The position numbers and the translations under genes were made by a program. From Zoogloea sp. (GTDB taxonomy: Bacteria; Pseudomonadota; Gammaproteobacteria; Burkholderiales; Rhodocyclaceae): a DNA stretch of 64,000 bases. The notes beneath the pieces were generated by a model that was given only the letters and a program-made list of their open reading frames with translations, did no database searches and was not told the DNA's origin. The stretch covers positions 1 to 64,000 of the forward strand of contig NZ_JAKLLN010000022.1 of NCBI RefSeq assembly GCF_023150065.1, read 5' to 3'. This document shows, piece by piece, positions 25,039-32,752 of the stretch (position 1 is its first letter; each line of letters begins with the position of its first letter).

Positions 25039-25779
25039 TTACTGGTAGTACAGACCGCCGTTCACGTTCAGGGTGGCGCCAGTGACGTAGCCAGCCAGAT
25101 CGGAGGACAGGTAGACGACGGCAGCGCCGATTTCTTCCGGCTTGCCAAGACGCTTGACGGGCACGGTGTCGATGATGGCGTTGCGGACTTCTTCCTTGAT
25201 GGCCATGACCATGTCGGTGCCGATGTAGCCCGGGGCAATGGCGTTACAGGTAACGCCCTTGGTGGCCAGCTCGGCGGCCAGGGCCTTGGTGAAGCCGATG
25301 ACACCGGCCTTGGCGGCGGAGTAGTTGGTCTGACCAGCTTGACCCTTGACGCCGTTCACCGAGGAGATGTTGATGATGCGGCCAAAGCCACGCTCTGCCA
25401 TCTTGGGAGAGATGGAGTGGGTGACGTTGAACAGGCTGGTGAGGTTGGTCGCGATGACCGCGTCCCACTGACCCTTTTCCATCTTCGGGAAGAACTTGTC
25501 GCGGGTGATGCCGGCGTTGTTCACCAGGATGTCGATCGGGCCGACTTCGGCGGCGATGGCCTCAACGGCTGCCTTGCACTGCTCGTAGTCGGAGACGTCG
25601 AACCCGTACAGCGGGATATCGAGGCCTTCCGCCTTGCGGGCTTCAACCCATGCGTCCTTGGCGGGATCGCCCGGGAAGAAGTTGCCCACCACGCGGACAC
25701 CTGCGGCAGCGAGGGATTTGCAGATCGCAGTGCCGAGACCACCAACTGCGCCAGTAACAAGAGCGATGCGTTGAGTCAT
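25039..25779 (-). CDS. phaB: Acetoacetyl-CoA reductase PhaB (copy 1)
   Basis: A 246-residue classical SDR. The coenzyme motif is ALVTGAVGGLGTAIC, followed by LVNNAGITRD, and the catalytic Ser/Tyr/Lys region is ISSVNGVKGQAGQTNYSAAKAG. The PNNAGITRD-type segment and the Q-TNYS-AKAG motif are those of PhaB. It reduces acetoacetyl-CoA to (R)-3-hydroxybutyryl-CoA with NADPH for PHB synthesis. GGAAA sits a few bases before the ATG. It follows a second, clearly diverged phaB by 39 bp and is in the phaC operon. Confidence 0.93.
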   Translation of the reverse strand: MTQRIALVTGAVGGLGTAICKSLAAAGVRVVGNFFPGDPAKDAWVEARKAEGLDIPLYGFDVSDYEQCKAAVEAIAAEVGPIDILVNNAGITRDKFFPKMEKGQWDAVIATNLTSLFNVTHSISPKMAERGFGRIINISSVNGVKGQAGQTNYSAAKAGVIGFTKALAAELATKGVTCNAIAPGYIGTDMVMAIKEEVRNAIIDTVPVKRLGKPEEIGAAVVYLSSDLAGYVTGATLNVNGGLYYQ

Positions 25780-25818
25780 TTCACTTTCCTTTTGTTGCAG
25801 TGCCAGAGAGAGTGGCGA

Positions 25819-26559
25819 TTAGAACATATGCTGACCGCCGTTGATAGAGATGTTGGCGCCAGTCACGAAGGCAGCCTCGTCGGACGAAAGGTAGGCAATC
25901 AGGCCGGCGATTTCTTCGGGCTTGCCGAGACGGCTCATCGGGATCTGCGGAAGGATCTTGCTTTCAAGGACTTCCTGCGGAATGGCGAGAACCATCTTGG
26001 TGCCGATGTAGCCCGGGGAGATGGTGTTGACCGTCACGCCGGACTTGGCCACTTCGAGGGCCAGGGACTTGGTGAAACCGTGCATGCCGGCCTTGGCAGC
26101 CGCATAGTTGGTCTGACCGAAGGCGCCCTTGATGCCGTTGAGGGAGGACACGTTGATGATGCGGCCCCACTTGCGTTCGACCATGCCGTCCATGACCTGC
26201 TTGGTCATGTTGAAGACGCTGTCGAGGTTGGTGTGCATGACGGCGTCCCAGTCGGCCTTGGTCATGCGCTTGAAGGTCATGTCGCGGGTGATGCCGGCGT
26301 TGTTGACCAGCACATCCACGGGGCCGATCTCTGCGGTGACCTGCTCGACGCAGGCCTTGGCGGAGTCGAAATCACCCACGTCACAGGGGTAGGCCTTGAA
26401 GCCGTAGCCCATGTTGTTCATGGCCTGCAGCCATTCGGCTGCCTTTTGATTGCCGGGCGAGTGGGTGGTGACCACCTTGTAGCCGAGTGCGGCCAGCTTG
26501 ATGCAGATGGACTCGCCGAGACCGCCCATACCACCAGTTACCAGTGCTACACGTGCCAT
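25819..26559 (-). CDS. phaB: Acetoacetyl-CoA reductase PhaB (copy 2)
   Basis: Also 246 residues, with ALVTGGMGGLGESIC, VDVLVNNAGITRD and the catalytic segment SSLNGIKGAFGQTNYAAAKAG. The GGMGGLG loop and the GQHMF end resemble the Cupriavidus PhaB1 pattern more than copy 1 does. The two copies agree in all motifs but differ widely in between, so they are old paralogues and not a recent duplication. AAGGAGGGAG before the ATG is a strong ribosome site. It sits between phaC (about 140 bp upstream, with a hairpin) and copy 1. Confidence 0.93.
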   Translation of the reverse strand: MARVALVTGGMGGLGESICIKLAALGYKVVTTHSPGNQKAAEWLQAMNNMGYGFKAYPCDVGDFDSAKACVEQVTAEIGPVDVLVNNAGITRDMTFKRMTKADWDAVMHTNLDSVFNMTKQVMDGMVERKWGRIINVSSLNGIKGAFGQTNYAAAKAGMHGFTKSLALEVAKSGVTVNTISPGYIGTKMVLAIPQEVLESKILPQIPMSRLGKPEEIAGLIAYLSSDEAAFVTGANISINGGQHMF

Positions 26560-26665
26560 GTTTCTCCCTCCTTGTTCGTGATTTATGCGGGGGTGACTTG
26601 AACGCCGGCAGCGCCCCCGTTGTTGTCTCGCCGCCAGCGCGTTTCTTCTTGTTTATGGTGTGCTT

Positions 26666-26691
26666 TCCGGCGCAGTCCAGGCTGCGCCGGA
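26666..26691 (-). other. Perfect 10-bp hairpin between phaC and phaB
   Basis: TCCGGCGCAG/CTGCGCCGGA with a six-base loop, just after the phaC stop codon. No T-run follows on the minus strand, so it is more likely an mRNA-processing or stability hairpin that sets relative expression of phaC and phaB than a terminator. Confidence 0.55.
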
Positions 26692-26700
26692 GGGTGCAAC

Positions 26701-28440
26701 TCAGGCCTTTTCCTTGACGTAGCGGCCAGGCGCCGCTTCGATGACCTTGTATTTGGTGTTGCCGGGCTTGTTGCGGGCAGCCACCTGGGTGCCGCTGCGC
26801 GTCTTGAGCCATTCGATCCAGTGCAGCCACCAGCTGCCCTTTTGCTCGGCGGCGGTTTCAAGCCACTCCTCGGGCACGGATGCCTGGGAGTCGCTGGTCC
26901 AGTAGCTGCGGCGGTTCTTGGAGGCCGGGTTGATGGCGCCGGCAATGTGACCGCTGGCGCCGAGCACAAAGGTGGTTTCGCCGCCGAGGATCTGACGCAC
27001 CAGGTAGGCGCTGGTCCAGGGGACGATGTGATCTTCGCGGGTGGCGAGCAGGTAGGCAGGCAGGTCGACCTTGCCCATGTCCACCTTGACGCCGAGCATT
27101 TCGAGCTTGCCGGGCACCCGCAGGTTGTTCTCGAGGTACATGTTGCGCAGGTACCAGGCGAGGAAGGGGCCGGAGAGGTTGGTGCTGTCGGAGTTCCAGT
27201 AGAGCAGATCGAAAGCCTCGGGCTGCTTGCCCTTGAGGTAGTTGCCCACCACGTATTGCCAGATGAGGTCGTTGGCGCGCAGGCTGGAGAAGACTTGGGC
27301 CAGCTCGCGGCCCATCAGCAGGCCACCCTTGCCGATGGCGGCTTCGCGGGCGGCGACGGAGGCTTCGTCCACCAGGCAGCCGATCTCGCCGGCGTCGGCG
27401 AAATCGAGCAGGGTGGTCATGAGGGTGAGGCTCTCGGCCGGGTCTTCACCCTTGGCGCGGAGCACCGCCAGCGAGGACGAAAGGATGGTGCCGCCGACGC
27501 AGAAGCCGAGGACGTTGGGCTTGTCCACCTTGGTGACTTCGCGGACCACCTGCAGGGCGGTGATGGGGCCTTTCTCGAGGTAGTCGTCCCAGCCGAAGTG
27601 GGCTTCTTCTGCCTTGGCGTTCTTCCAGGAGACGAGGAAGACGGTGAAGCCCTGTTCGACGATGAAGCGCACCAGCGAGTTGGCCGGCTGCAGATCCATG
27701 ATGTAGAACTTGTTGATGCAGGGCGGCACGATCAGCAGCGGGGTCTTGTAGACCTTCTCGGTGAGCGGTGCGTACTGGATCAGCTGGATGAGCTCGTTTT
27801 CGTAGATGACGGAACCGGGCGTGGTGGCCAGATTGCGGCCGATCTCGAAGGCCGAGTCGTCGGTCATGGAGATGCGCCCCTTCTCCATGTCACCGATCAG
27901 GTTCTTGATGCCCTGGGTGATGCTCTCGCCCTTGGTGGCGAGGGCCGTCTGGATGAACTCGGGGTTGGTGGCCGCGAAGTTGGACGGGGCCAGGGCATCG
28001 ATGTACTGGCGGGTCAGGAACTGCATGCGTGCCTTGCTGCGGCCGTCGGCCACTGGCAGGGCATCGGACACCTTGGCGAGGTAGTCGGCGTTGAGCAGGT
28101 AGGCCTGGCGGATGTAGTCGTACACCGGGCTGGACGACCATTCGGGCGCGGCAAAGCGGCGGTCACCGGGCTGGGGCTGGACCAGCGGCTCGACGGCTTC
28201 GCCGGGCCGGGCCTGGGCCATGGTCGTCCATAGGCGGGCGTGGGCTTCGGCGAGCTCCTTTTGAAGCCGGGCGAGCTCCTGGGTTTCCGGCAGGGGAATC
28301 TGCGGCGCCGTGGCGGGTGCCACCTGCTGGATGGCAGCGTTCTGCTTGCCGAGGAAATCAAAGAAACCTTCAGCCAACGACTGGCCGAACTTGAACATGC
28401 CCTGTAGTGCCTCTGCAGACTGCTCCGGTGTTACAGACAT
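26701..28440 (-). CDS. phaC: Class I polyhydroxyalkanoate synthase PhaC
   Basis: About 579 residues, the usual length of class I PhaC (Cupriavidus enzyme 589). An alpha/beta-hydrolase fold with the PHA-synthase lipase-like box LGFCVGGTIL supplying the catalytic Cys, the Asp in ATREDHIVPW and the His in GASGHIAGAINP. The N-terminal PhaC_N domain includes NKFYIMDLQPANSLVRF. It polymerises (R)-3-hydroxyacyl-CoA on the granule surface. I start at ATG 28440, which has AAGGAGAGGTGG directly upstream; the frame is open about 20 codons further. It heads the phaC-phaB-phaB operon; no phaA thiolase or phasin gene is present here. Confidence 0.95.
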   Translation of the reverse strand: MSVTPEQSAEALQGMFKFGQSLAEGFFDFLGKQNAAIQQVAPATAPQIPLPETQELARLQKELAEAHARLWTTMAQARPGEAVEPLVQPQPGDRRFAAPEWSSSPVYDYIRQAYLLNADYLAKVSDALPVADGRSKARMQFLTRQYIDALAPSNFAATNPEFIQTALATKGESITQGIKNLIGDMEKGRISMTDDSAFEIGRNLATTPGSVIYENELIQLIQYAPLTEKVYKTPLLIVPPCINKFYIMDLQPANSLVRFIVEQGFTVFLVSWKNAKAEEAHFGWDDYLEKGPITALQVVREVTKVDKPNVLGFCVGGTILSSSLAVLRAKGEDPAESLTLMTTLLDFADAGEIGCLVDEASVAAREAAIGKGGLLMGRELAQVFSSLRANDLIWQYVVGNYLKGKQPEAFDLLYWNSDSTNLSGPFLAWYLRNMYLENNLRVPGKLEMLGVKVDMGKVDLPAYLLATREDHIVPWTSAYLVRQILGGETTFVLGASGHIAGAINPASKNRRSYWTSDSQASVPEEWLETAAEQKGSWWLHWIEWLKTRSGTQVAARNKPGNTKYKVIEAAPGRYVKEKA

Positions 28441-28540
28441 CCACCTCTCCTTGTAGTGTGCCTCTTGCAACGATGCGGTGCGGACGACTCGGACCGACAC
28501 CTTTCCCCGGCCCGCCTTGCGGCCTTGTAGAATCCGGGGA

Positions 28541-28765
28541 ATGTATATCGTTGCTATCGCTTGGATTTATGTCGCCCTGCTCGCCACGGTAGCCGAAACT
28601 ACGGTGGTCGGCGGGATTCTGACTTTTTTGTTGTATGGCCTTGCGCCGCTCTCCCTGTTTTTATGGCTTTTCGGCACGCCGGCCCGTCGTCGTCGCTCAG
28701 CCCAGCGCTCGCTCCGCGAGGGGATGGGCCAGAACGATGGAAGCGATACCGGCGGCGATCAATAA
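28541..28765 (+). CDS. Small hydrophobic protein, function unknown
   Basis: A 74-residue protein with two predicted membrane helices (MYIVAIAWIYVALLATVAE and GGILTFLLYGLAPLSLFLWLF), a basic turn (ARRRRS) and a polar C-terminal tail. It is divergent from phaC, with a TAGAAT box about five bases before the ATG, so the message may be nearly leaderless if that box is real, or else the promoter lies further up. Its 3' end overlaps the convergent ZIP transporter gene by 69 bases. The membrane topology is easy to see; I do not recognise the family well enough to name a function. Confidence 0.55.
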   Translation: MYIVAIAWIYVALLATVAETTVVGGILTFLLYGLAPLSLFLWLFGTPARRRRSAQRSLREGMGQNDGSDTGGDQ

Positions 28766-29521
28766 TACCTGTTGGGCGGTGGCACGCAATTCAGTCCGTT
28801 TATGCAAACCCGGAATGAGATCGGCCACGGCGACATAAATCATACTCGCGGCGGCCAGGGCGAGAAACACCGGCACCAAGGACTGCACGTGGGACAGCGC
28901 GAAGTAGGCGAGGATGCCCCCGACCAGGGTGGCCAGGCTGGACAGCAGGTTGAAGACCAGGGCCTTGGTGCGGCTGTAGCCGGAGTGCAGCAGGATCAGG
29001 AAATCACCGGCTTCCTGGGGGATTTCATGGGCGATGATGGCCATCGCGGTGACGATGCCCAGAGGCGTGCTTTCTACGAAGGCGGCGGCAATGAGCACGC
29101 CATCGACGAAGTTGTGGAAGGTGTCCCCCACGAGGATGAGCAGGCCACTGCGGCCGTGGTCGTGCCCGGCGGCTTCCGCATGCCCATGATGGCCCTGAGC
29201 GTGCCCGTGGTGGTCGTGACCATGCCCGTGACACCCCTCGTCATGGCAGTGACGCCATAGAACGAGCTTTTCCAGCACGAAGAAAATGAGAATGCCGGCC
29301 AGGATGTTCATGGCGGCACGCTCGGGGCTTTCGGCGGCTTCGATGGCGTGGGGCAGGACTTCCAGGAAGGCTGCGCCCAGCAGGGCGCCGATGGCGTAGC
29401 TGATGAGGGTTGGCACCCAGGTGGGGCGGGCGGCCCAGGACAGCGCCGCAGCCACCAGCACACTGAGCAGCCCCCCGGCAAAACTCATTACGACAATCCA
29501 GGCAAGGGGGGTCATGGGCAT
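28697..29521 (-). CDS. ZIP-family divalent metal transporter
   Basis: A 274-residue ZIP permease with about eight membrane segments. The metal-site helices are TFHNFVDGVLIAAA and IIAHEIPQEAGDFLILL, which carry the conserved H/N/D and HExPxE residues. Between the third and fourth spans there is a histidine-rich cytoplasmic loop (about residues 91-120, many H/G/D) that likely senses or buffers zinc. Transport is expected to be zinc or iron uptake; direction and metal cannot be told from sequence alone. No Zur or Fur box is obvious nearby. The 3' end overlaps a small convergent gene. Confidence 0.9.
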   Translation of the reverse strand: MPMTPLAWIVVMSFAGGLLSVLVAAALSWAARPTWVPTLISYAIGALLGAAFLEVLPHAIEAAESPERAAMNILAGILIFFVLEKLVLWRHCHDEGCHGHGHDHHGHAQGHHGHAEAAGHDHGRSGLLILVGDTFHNFVDGVLIAAAFVESTPLGIVTAMAIIAHEIPQEAGDFLILLHSGYSRTKALVFNLLSSLATLVGGILAYFALSHVQSLVPVFLALAAASMIYVAVADLIPGLHKRTELRATAQQVLLIAAGIASIVLAHPLAERALG

Positions 29522-29573
29522 TTGATGATCAAAAGGGCCGCGCAGTATAACGCCGGAGACTCGCCAGGGCCGG

Positions 29574-30305
29574 TCAGTCCAGCCAGATGAGGGAGGCCAT
29601 GCGGCCCGTTACGCCGTCGCGACGGTAGGAGAAGAAGCGCACCGGATCGGCCACCGTGCATGCATCGCCACCGTGAATGCTCGTCACGCCGGCACGTGCC
29701 AGGCGCTGGCGGGCCAGCAGGTAGATGTCGGCCAGCCATTTGTGCTGATTGGCGGAAGGCCGAAACGCCGCTTCGGCTGCCGGATCATGCCCCATGAAGG
29801 CCGCCCGGACCTCACCCCCGACCTCGAAGGCCGCGGGACCGATGGCCGGGCCGAGCCAGGCCATCAACTGGCCTGGCGGCACGCCCATCGCCTCCACGGT
29901 CGCTTCGACCACGCCTTCAAAGAGACCCCGCCAGCCGGCATGGGCGGCCGCCACAACCGTCCCCGCCCGGTCGCAGAGCAGGACGGGCAGGCAGTCGGCG
30001 GTCATGACCACACAGACCCGCCCCGTTTCGCGGGTGAAGGCGGCATCGGCATCGGGCACGCCTTCCCCTGCAACGGCGTCCACCACCGTGGTTCCATGCA
30101 CCTGATTGAGCCAGCACGGCTCGGCAGGCAGGGCCTGGCGCAGGATGGCCCGATTGGCGGCGACCCGGGCGGGGTCGTCACCCACATGGGTGCCGAGATT
30201 GAGGGTGTCGTAGGGTGCCGTGCCAAGCCCGCCTGCGCGGGTGGTGGACAGGGTGCGGACGCGGGCTGGGGCGGGCCAGTCGGGATGGATCCAGGAATCG
30301 CTCAT
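29574..30305 (-). CDS. pgeF: Peptidoglycan editing factor PgeF (YfiH/DUF152 family)
   Basis: A 243-residue copper-oxidase-like/DUF152 protein. The His-Cys-His metal site is spread over LNQVHGTTV, VVMTADCLPVLLCD and AAAHAGWRGLFEGVV. In E. coli, PgeF keeps L-Ser out of the peptidoglycan stem; related proteins also show purine nucleoside phosphorylase or laccase activity. The start ATGA overlaps the rluD stop by four bases, and the rluD-pgeF pair facing bamD is the same arrangement as in E. coli. Confidence 0.92.
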   Translation of the reverse strand: MSDSWIHPDWPAPARVRTLSTTRAGGLGTAPYDTLNLGTHVGDDPARVAANRAILRQALPAEPCWLNQVHGTTVVDAVAGEGVPDADAAFTRETGRVCVVMTADCLPVLLCDRAGTVVAAAHAGWRGLFEGVVEATVEAMGVPPGQLMAWLGPAIGPAAFEVGGEVRAAFMGHDPAAEAAFRPSANQHKWLADIYLLARQRLARAGVTSIHGGDACTVADPVRFFSYRRDGVTGRMASLIWLD

Positions 30306-31291
30306 GGGGTGGAGCTGCTGCGCAAAAGAGCCAGCAGGCCTTCAAAATCTTCGGGCAAGGCGGTTTCCCAGCGACATTGCTCGCCGGTACGGGGGTGGAT
30401 GAGGCCCAGCTGCCAGGCGTGCAGGGCCTGGCGCGGAAAGGCGTCGAGACGCGGATCGGCGCTGCGGGCCTTGCCATAGGTGGCGTCGCCGATCAGGGGA
30501 TGGCCAATGTGGGCCATGTGCACCCGGATCTGGTGGGTGCGACCGGTGGCGAGCTCGCATTCGACCAGGGTGGCACGGGCAAAGCGCTCGATGACGCGGT
30601 AGCGGGTCAGAGCCTCGCGACCGCCGGGAACGACGGCCATTTTTGTGCGCTGCACCGGGTGACGGCCGATGGGGGCGTTCACCTCGCCGCTCTCCCCGGG
30701 CTGACCATGGACGAGGGCCAGATAGTGGCGCTTGACGCTGCGGGCCTGGAGCTGGCGGACCAGATCGGTCTGGGCTTCAAGCGTCCGGGCCACCACCAGG
30801 AGGCCGCTGGTGTCCTTGTCGAGACGATGGACGATGCCGGCCCGGGGCAGCTCACGGAAGCCCTTGTGGCGGAACAGCAGGGCATTGAGCAGGGTGCCGG
30901 ACCAGTTGCCGCTGCCCGGATGCACCACCAGCCCCACCGGCTTGTCGATGACCAGCACGGTGTCGTCCTCGTGGATCACCCGGAGCGGGATGTCCTCGGC
31001 CTGCTCGGCCAGCATGGCCTCGGAGGGCTCGGGGCTGACCAGCACGGTTTCGCCCCCCCATACCTTGGCCTTGGAATCCGGCGAGGCCCCGTTGATGAGG
31101 ATCCGCCCGGACTTCAGCCAGGCCTGCAGGCGACTGCGGGAATGTTCGGGAAACAGGCGAGCGAGGGCCTGGTCGGCACGAAGGCCGGCACAGTCGTCAG
31201 GAATAGACTCGCGCTGCGGAGAAGGGGAAGGGACGGCTGGGCTATAATCGCTCCAGTCTTCTTCCAAAGAGTTTTCAATGGCGCATTTCAC
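30302..31291 (-). CDS. rluD: 23S rRNA pseudouridine synthase RluD
   Basis: About 329 residues. An N-terminal S4 RNA-binding domain (ADQALARLFPEHSRSRLQAWL) is followed by the catalytic RluA-type domain with the motif GIVHRLDKDTSGLLVVA and the ELATGRTHQIRVHMAHIGHP region. It makes pseudouridines 1911, 1915 and 1917 in helix 69 of 23S rRNA. The first codon here is GTG, and the protein would have some 20 residues more than E. coli RluD before the S4 domain, so the true start may be further in. The 5' end overlaps bamD, transcribed the other way, by 14 bases; it is translationally coupled to pgeF. Confidence 0.93.
   Translation of the reverse strand: MKCAIENSLEEDWSDYSPAVPSPSPQRESIPDDCAGLRADQALARLFPEHSRSRLQAWLKSGRILINGASPDSKAKVWGGETVLVSPEPSEAMLAEQAEDIPLRVIHEDDTVLVIDKPVGLVVHPGSGNWSGTLLNALLFRHKGFRELPRAGIVHRLDKDTSGLLVVARTLEAQTDLVRQLQARSVKRHYLALVHGQPGESGEVNAPIGRHPVQRTKMAVVPGGREALTRYRVIERFARATLVECELATGRTHQIRVHMAHIGHPLIGDATYGKARSADPRLDAFPRQALHAWQLGLIHPRTGEQCRWETALPEDFEGLLALLRSSSTP
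31243..31248 (+). promoter_or_regulatory. Candidate -10 box for bamD
   Basis: A perfect TATAAT preceded by GGGC, 30 bases before the bamD start codon. No good -35 box is visible 16-18 bases upstream, so the assignment rests on the -10 and the distance alone. Confidence 0.4.
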
Positions 31292-32081
31292 CCTGCGTAG
31301 TTTAACGCTTGCCGGCTTCCTTCTGCTCGCTGGCTGTAGCGGCCTGCCCGACCAGATCGACGAAACGAACGGCTGGAGCGCCCAGAAGCTCTACTCGGAA
31401 GCCAAGGAGTCCATGTCGGATGGCGCCTGGGACCGGGCCATCAAGATGTTCGAGAAGCTGGAGGCGCGCTACCCCTACGGTCGCTACGCCCAGCAGTCCC
31501 AGCTCGAAGTGGCTTACGCGTACTACAAGTCCAACGAGCCGGCCTCGGCCATCGCGGCGTGCGAGCGCTTCATCAAGCTGCACCCGAACCATCCGAACGT
31601 CGACTACGCCTTCTACCTGAAGGGCCTGGCCAACTTCAACGAAGACCTGGGCCTGCTCGGTTCCCTGGCCAACCAGGATCTCTCCGAGCGGGACACCAAG
31701 GCGGCCCACGCGTCGTTCAACACCTTCAAGGAACTGGTGCAGCGCTTCCCGGAGAGCAAGTACGCCCCCGACGCAACCCTGCGCATGCGCTACCTCGTGA
31801 ATGCGCTGGCATCCCACGAAGTGCATGTGGCGCGTTACTACCAGCGGCGCGGCGCCTACCTGGCCGCGGCCAACCGGGCCCAGACGGTGATCAAGGATTT
31901 CCCCCAGTCGCCGGCCACCGAGGAAGCCCTGTTCCTGATGATCCAGAGCTACGACGCCCTCAAGCTCACCGAGCTGCGGGATGACGCCGAGCGGGTGCTG
32001 CGCACCAATTTCCCGAAGAGCACCTATCTGACGGCAGGCGCCCCCACCGAGCGCAAGGCCGCCTGGTGGAAGCTCTGGTAA
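31278..32081 (+). CDS. bamD: Outer-membrane protein assembly factor BamD
   Basis: A 267-residue lipoprotein. The signal peptide ends in the lipobox LLLAGC (Cys near residue 19), and the rest is tetratricopeptide-like: WDRAIKMFEKLEARYPYGRYAQQSQLEVAYAYYK is split over repeats 1-2, with NYAFYLKGLANF-like segments following. BamD is the essential lipoprotein of the BAM complex that inserts beta-barrels in the outer membrane. Length is in the range of betaproteobacterial BamD (ComL). It is divergent from rluD. Confidence 0.94.
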   Translation: MAHFTLRSLTLAGFLLLAGCSGLPDQIDETNGWSAQKLYSEAKESMSDGAWDRAIKMFEKLEARYPYGRYAQQSQLEVAYAYYKSNEPASAIAACERFIKLHPNHPNVDYAFYLKGLANFNEDLGLLGSLANQDLSERDTKAAHASFNTFKELVQRFPESKYAPDATLRMRYLVNALASHEVHVARYYQRRGAYLAAANRAQTVIKDFPQSPATEEALFLMIQSYDALKLTELRDDAERVLRTNFPKSTYLTAGAPTERKAAWWKLW

Positions 32082-32096
32082 GCGAGCCCCACGATC

Positions 32097-32618
32097 ATGG
32101 ATGAGGCCGTTCGCCTGGCCCTGGCCAAATGGCCGAACGTGCCCTCATGTACCGGCTGGCTGCGCCTCAGCCGCCGGGGTGAGTGGCGGGTGCCGGAAGG
32201 GCCGATCCGCCATGCCGGGCTGAACGCGTTCATCGGGCGCAATTACCTGGCCACGGCAGACGGACGCTGGTTCTTCCAGAACGGGCCGCAGCAGGTATTC
32301 GTGAGCCTCGACTACACGCCCGTGATCCTGCGCCTGGCCAACGACACGCAGCTTGAAACCCACACCGGCCTACCGGCAGACACCGTGAGCGAAGCCTGGC
32401 TGGATGAGGATGGCAGCCTTCTGCTGGGCAGCGAACACGGGATCGCACTGCTCGACGACCGGGATCTGGCCGCCTTCTGCACCCGGCTGGAAGGGGATCT
32501 GGAAACGCCGGACGCCCCCGTGAGCCTGAACTGGGCAGGCTGCCGTATTCCGGTGGGGCGGATTGCCCGGGCCGATGTAGCAAGCCGCTTCGGGTTCATC
32601 CCTGAGCCGAGCCTCTGA
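32097..32618 (+). CDS. Conserved-looking hypothetical protein downstream of bamD
   Basis: A 173-residue acidic, soluble protein with no signal peptide or membrane span. The sequence looks like a real, folded protein: many Trp and aromatic residues (GWLRLSRRGEWRVPEGP, GRWFFQNGPQQVFVSLDY), alternating strand-like hydrophobic segments, and codon use like its neighbours. It starts 15 bases after the bamD stop codon, so it is probably co-transcribed. I do not recognise a named function. Confidence 0.7.
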   Translation: MDEAVRLALAKWPNVPSCTGWLRLSRRGEWRVPEGPIRHAGLNAFIGRNYLATADGRWFFQNGPQQVFVSLDYTPVILRLANDTQLETHTGLPADTVSEAWLDEDGSLLLGSEHGIALLDDRDLAAFCTRLEGDLETPDAPVSLNWAGCRIPVGRIARADVASRFGFIPEPSL

Positions 32619-32652
32619 GGCTCAGAAGTTCAACGGCCATCACGGCGTCTCC

Positions 32653-32678
32653 GTGGGGTCGGATTCATTCGACCCCAC
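32653..32678 (+). repeat. REP-like palindrome, type B (GTGG head, symmetric)
   Basis: GTGGGGTCGGATTCATTCGACCCCAC (26 bases; here both ends can pair, extending the arms to about 12 bp). It lies between the convergent hypothetical gene and manC and could act as a bidirectional transcription-end structure. Confidence 0.65.
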
Positions 32679-32752
32679 GGGTTTTCCAGTCACATTCGGT
32701 GCAATTGACTCGCCCCTCCGTCTCACCCGTCGGATGATCCGGCAGGCGACGC

